NCBI GenBank assembly: GCA_934446465.1
Contig: CAKSEF010000042.1
Location: 1-15,996 of the forward strand
Reading direction: 5' to 3'
From: an uncultured Oscillospiraceae bacterium
Lineage (GTDB): Bacteria; Bacillota; Clostridia; Oscillospirales; JAAYXM01
Length of the DNA: 15,996 bases
The position numbers were made by a program, and so were the translations under genes. Below are positions 13,470-15,996 of the stretch, one piece after another (the first letter of the stretch is position 1; each line of letters opens with the position of its first letter). Under the pieces are notes generated by a model that was not told the DNA's origin, made no database searches, and saw nothing but the letters and a program-made list of their open reading frames with translations.

Positions 13470-15983
13470 ATGGGTATTATTAAACATGTTTGCATAACTC
13501 CCGACCTGAAAAAGGGCGGAATATGCACGGCAATACTGAGCGATGCGGAGCTGGGTTCCGTAGTCTGCGTGATAAAGGACGCTTCGGGAAATGTAGTTTC
13601 CGAGACGAAAAGCAATGATAAAAACTTCTTCGCCGAGGTGAAAAACGCTCACCTCTGGACGATTGAGAACCCGTATCTCTATACGGCGGAAATGGAAATA
13701 ACACTTGCAAACGGCGAAAAGGAGAGGTTCTCCGACCACTTCGGAATGCGCAGTCTCGGCGTTGCGAACGGCGACATTCTTCTCAACGGCAAGCCGTTTT
13801 ATATGCGCGCGTATATAAGGGGGACTGTCTGCCATGAGCATGAGAACATACTCGACCTGCCGGAGGAGGAGTTCTATGCAAAGGCAATCAAAATCGCCAA
13901 GGAATACGGCTTCAACACAATACGGTTCCATTCGCGCGTGCCGTCCAAAGCGTGCTTTGACGCGGCGGACAAGCTCGGTATGTTCATTCACATCGAGATG
14001 CGCCACAGCGATGAGGAATATAACAACATGGACGAGATGGTTCACGGAATACAGGAGTTCATAACAGATGAGCGAGTCCGCGAAGTTGTATATACAAACA
14101 TGAATCATCCGTCGCTTGCGGTTTACTGCATAGGCAACGAAATAAAACACCCGGGAGCAAACGCACGTGTGCGTGAGCTTTCGGAATACATAAAGAAGCT
14201 CGACCCGTCGCGCCTGTTTATCGATACCTGCGCTCACGGCGAGTTTGACAGAAAGTATGTCGAATTTGACGTCCAGCACATGAGCTATTATTTCCCGTTC
14301 GGAAGCCATTACGATATGTTTGAGAACACAGACAACCTCCTCGTTTTCGGCTCATGCACGGGACTTGACGTAACGAGCGAAAGCGAGAAAAACGACGCTA
14401 AGGGATATGTTACGCGTTCTATCGTTCCGTCCCGCCCGATAATTGCGCATGAGGTGTGCCACTACACGGCACTGCGCGACCTTGAAACGCTTTCCGAAAA
14501 ATATAAAAAAGCGGGAAAGCCTGCGCCGTGGTGGGTAGAGGAAGAGCATAAAATGATAGACGCCAAAGGAATGCGCGAAAATTACGAAAAAATGTTCATG
14601 GCAAGCAAGGCATTCCAGCTCATGGGCTGGAAGCTCGCGCTCGAGGGCATACGCAGAAGCCCGATTCTCCGCGGTTTCCATATGCTTCAGTTTGCCGATA
14701 CCGACCGCTATGAAAACAGCAACGGCGTTGTGGATTGTTTCGACGAAAAGTCCGGCGTGGACGAAAAGAAATTCCTTAAGTTCAACGGCGACACAGTACT
14801 TCTCGCAGACCTGCCCGTGCGCTCGTTCTTTGAGGGCGAGACGGCGGTCGTTCCGGTTTCCGTTTCAAACTATACGCAGGTCGAATACGGCACATGCAAC
14901 CTTAAGTACAGCCTTATTGATACCGAAACGGGAGATGAAATAATCTCGGGCGGACTCGATAAAATTGATATAGACGGCAAAGAGCATTTTGAGCTTGTGA
15001 AAATCCACCTCACATTCCCGAAGTGCGGGAAATCCCGCAGTATGCGCCTTGAAGTTTCGCTCAATGCCGAAAACGGCGCAATAATTGAAAATGAATGGGA
15101 TATGTGGTGCTTTAAAAACAGTCCCGAGAAAATCGACTTTACCGACTGCTCGATTAATCTCACAAAGACAAATGCCGTTTCAAGATATCCGCAGACGGCT
15201 TCGCTCCCGAAGTTCGGTGGAAAGACGTACATAACGGACGTACTTGACGATGAGGTATTTAAGGCGCTTGACGAGGGACGGAACGTACTTCTGCTCTACC
15301 GCGAGGAAATTACACGTCATGTCCGCTCAAGGTCTGCAAAGGCAGGAAAATATTCATTCCGCGCGACGTGGGACCGCTTTAAAACGGTAGTATGGGACCG
15401 CGGAACGAACTACGGCGGAATAGTCAACAACGGCGAGGCACTCAAGGCGTTCCCGAACAAGGGCATCTCCGACATACAGTTTGCGCGTTTAATTGACGAC
15501 TGCGACAAGATAATACTTGATGACTTCCCCGTAAAGGTCAGCCCGATATTTGAGGGAATAGACAAGAGCACGCGCGACCGCTTCGACGTTTACCCCGCAG
15601 GCTTCGGTCTCTCCGAGCTTCAGTATGACAGAACAATGAGAAAGTTCTCGTATATATCCGAGCTTTCGGTAGGAAAGGGCAAGCTTCTCGTAACGGGGCT
15701 CAATTTCACGGGTCTCGGAACGGAAATTCCGGAAGTGTGCGGAATGTTTGAAACTCTCGTTGATTACGTACAGAGCGACAGATTTGTCCCGACAGCTTCC
15801 ATCAGTGTAAAGGAACTTTCGGAACATCTTGCGCATAACAGCACGCTCGGCCCTGTCCGCGAACGAATGATGACGCAGTTCTGGCAGCTTGACGATACAC
15901 CCGTAGAGTCGGCCCGGTATTGGATTGACTCAAAGGAATATGCCGCCGAGGGCGACCGCGAGGCAGAAGCAAGAAATAAATAA
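13470..15983 (+). CDS. Glycoside hydrolase family 2 enzyme lacking the N-terminal sugar-binding domain
   Basis: GH2 enzymes (beta-galactosidases, beta-glucuronidases, beta-mannosidases and relatives) remove terminal beta-linked sugars with a two-glutamate retaining mechanism. The 837-residue protein begins directly in the Ig-like domain (about 1-95, ending LWTIENPYLYTAEMEI and DHFGMRSLGV), then a TIM barrel from ILLNGKPFYMR. NHPSLAVYCIGNE gives the acid/base E224 and PIIAHEVCHY the likely nucleophile E328. After the barrel come a beta-rich domain (about 455-560) and a C-terminal region (to about 800) that resembles the tail of Bacteroides-type GH2 enzymes (LDDFPVKVSPIFEGID, VGKGKLLVTGL, LVDYVQSDRF). 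There is no signal peptide, so it probably acts in the cytoplasm on imported oligosaccharides. The usual first jelly-roll domain (about 180 residues) is absent, and clpC lies only 76 bases upstream. The ATG at 13470 has a weak GAAAGGGA site; an in-frame ATG at 13380 lies inside clpC and upstream of the promoter. Substrate is not predictable from this view. Confidence 0.87.
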   Translation: MGIIKHVCITPDLKKGGICTAILSDAELGSVVCVIKDASGNVVSETKSNDKNFFAEVKNAHLWTIENPYLYTAEMEITLANGEKERFSDHFGMRSLGVANGDILLNGKPFYMRAYIRGTVCHEHENILDLPEEEFYAKAIKIAKEYGFNTIRFHSRVPSKACFDAADKLGMFIHIEMRHSDEEYNNMDEMVHGIQEFITDERVREVVYTNMNHPSLAVYCIGNEIKHPGANARVRELSEYIKKLDPSRLFIDTCAHGEFDRKYVEFDVQHMSYYFPFGSHYDMFENTDNLLVFGSCTGLDVTSESEKNDAKGYVTRSIVPSRPIIAHEVCHYTALRDLETLSEKYKKAGKPAPWWVEEEHKMIDAKGMRENYEKMFMASKAFQLMGWKLALEGIRRSPILRGFHMLQFADTDRYENSNGVVDCFDEKSGVDEKKFLKFNGDTVLLADLPVRSFFEGETAVVPVSVSNYTQVEYGTCNLKYSLIDTETGDEIISGGLDKIDIDGKEHFELVKIHLTFPKCGKSRSMRLEVSLNAENGAIIENEWDMWCFKNSPEKIDFTDCSINLTKTNAVSRYPQTASLPKFGGKTYITDVLDDEVFKALDEGRNVLLLYREEITRHVRSRSAKAGKYSFRATWDRFKTVVWDRGTNYGGIVNNGEALKAFPNKGISDIQFARLIDDCDKIILDDFPVKVSPIFEGIDKSTRDRFDVYPAGFGLSELQYDRTMRKFSYISELSVGKGKLLVTGLNFTGLGTEIPEVCGMFETLVDYVQSDRFVPTASISVKELSEHLAHNSTLGPVRERMMTQFWQLDDTPVESARYWIDSKEYAAEGDREAEARNK

Positions 15984-15996
15984 AAATATCCACCCG

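Noticed and set aside
1..15996. Mobile elements, CRISPR arrays, defence genes or integration sites
   Set aside because: No transposase, integrase, phage gene, regular spaced repeats or terminal inverted repeats were seen; every large region is covered by a housekeeping or metabolic gene with uniform codon use.

Overview
The window reads as a chromosomal housekeeping segment from an anaerobic Gram-positive bacterium, most likely of class Clostridia (Oscillospiraceae-like or a related gut/rumen lineage; inference). The signs are an LCP (LytR-CpsA-Psr) cell-wall ligase, ribosomal protein S21, a small clostridial 2[4Fe-4S] ferredoxin, a ClpC-type unfoldase with a UVR segment, AGGAGG-type ribosome binding sites, TTG starts, and the gene order nadD-yqeK-LCP-rsfS-leuS, which is common in Firmicutes. 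Genes are moderately GC-rich and the gaps between them are strongly AT-rich. There is no insertion sequence, prophage, CRISPR array or toxin-antitoxin pair.

Left edge (1-177): the 5' part of a tRNA (probably alanine) leaves the window on the minus strand, behind its own promoter. It is divergent from smc.

Main block (178-10220, plus strand): eight tightly packed genes, smc, ftsY, rdgB, nadD, yqeK, an LCP-family gene, rsfS and leuS. Gaps run from 14 bases down to a 4-base overlap, with no internal terminator, so one long transcription unit is likely. It joins chromosome organisation (SMC), membrane protein targeting (FtsY), nucleotide-pool cleaning (RdgB), NAD synthesis (NadD), Ap4A hydrolysis (YqeK), wall polymer attachment (LCP), ribosome silencing (RsfS) and leucine charging (LeuS).

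Middle (10221-10942): rpsU on the plus strand has a perfect consensus sigma-A promoter. A ferredoxin gene on the minus strand converges on it, and a strong two-way hairpin terminator separates them. The ferredoxin promoter has a perfect 12-base palindrome inside its -35/-10 spacer, and the rpsU promoter has a 10-base one in the same place. These are the best candidate regulatory sites in the window.

Right part (10943-15983, plus strand): a solitary clpC without ctsR/mcsA/mcsB, then a cytoplasmic glycoside hydrolase family 2 enzyme with its own extended -10 promoter. That enzyme has the catalytic barrel but starts at the Ig-like domain, so it lacks the usual N-terminal sugar-binding domain. 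I see no clearly new multi-gene system. The items most worth following up are the truncated GH2 enzyme and the two spacer palindromes.
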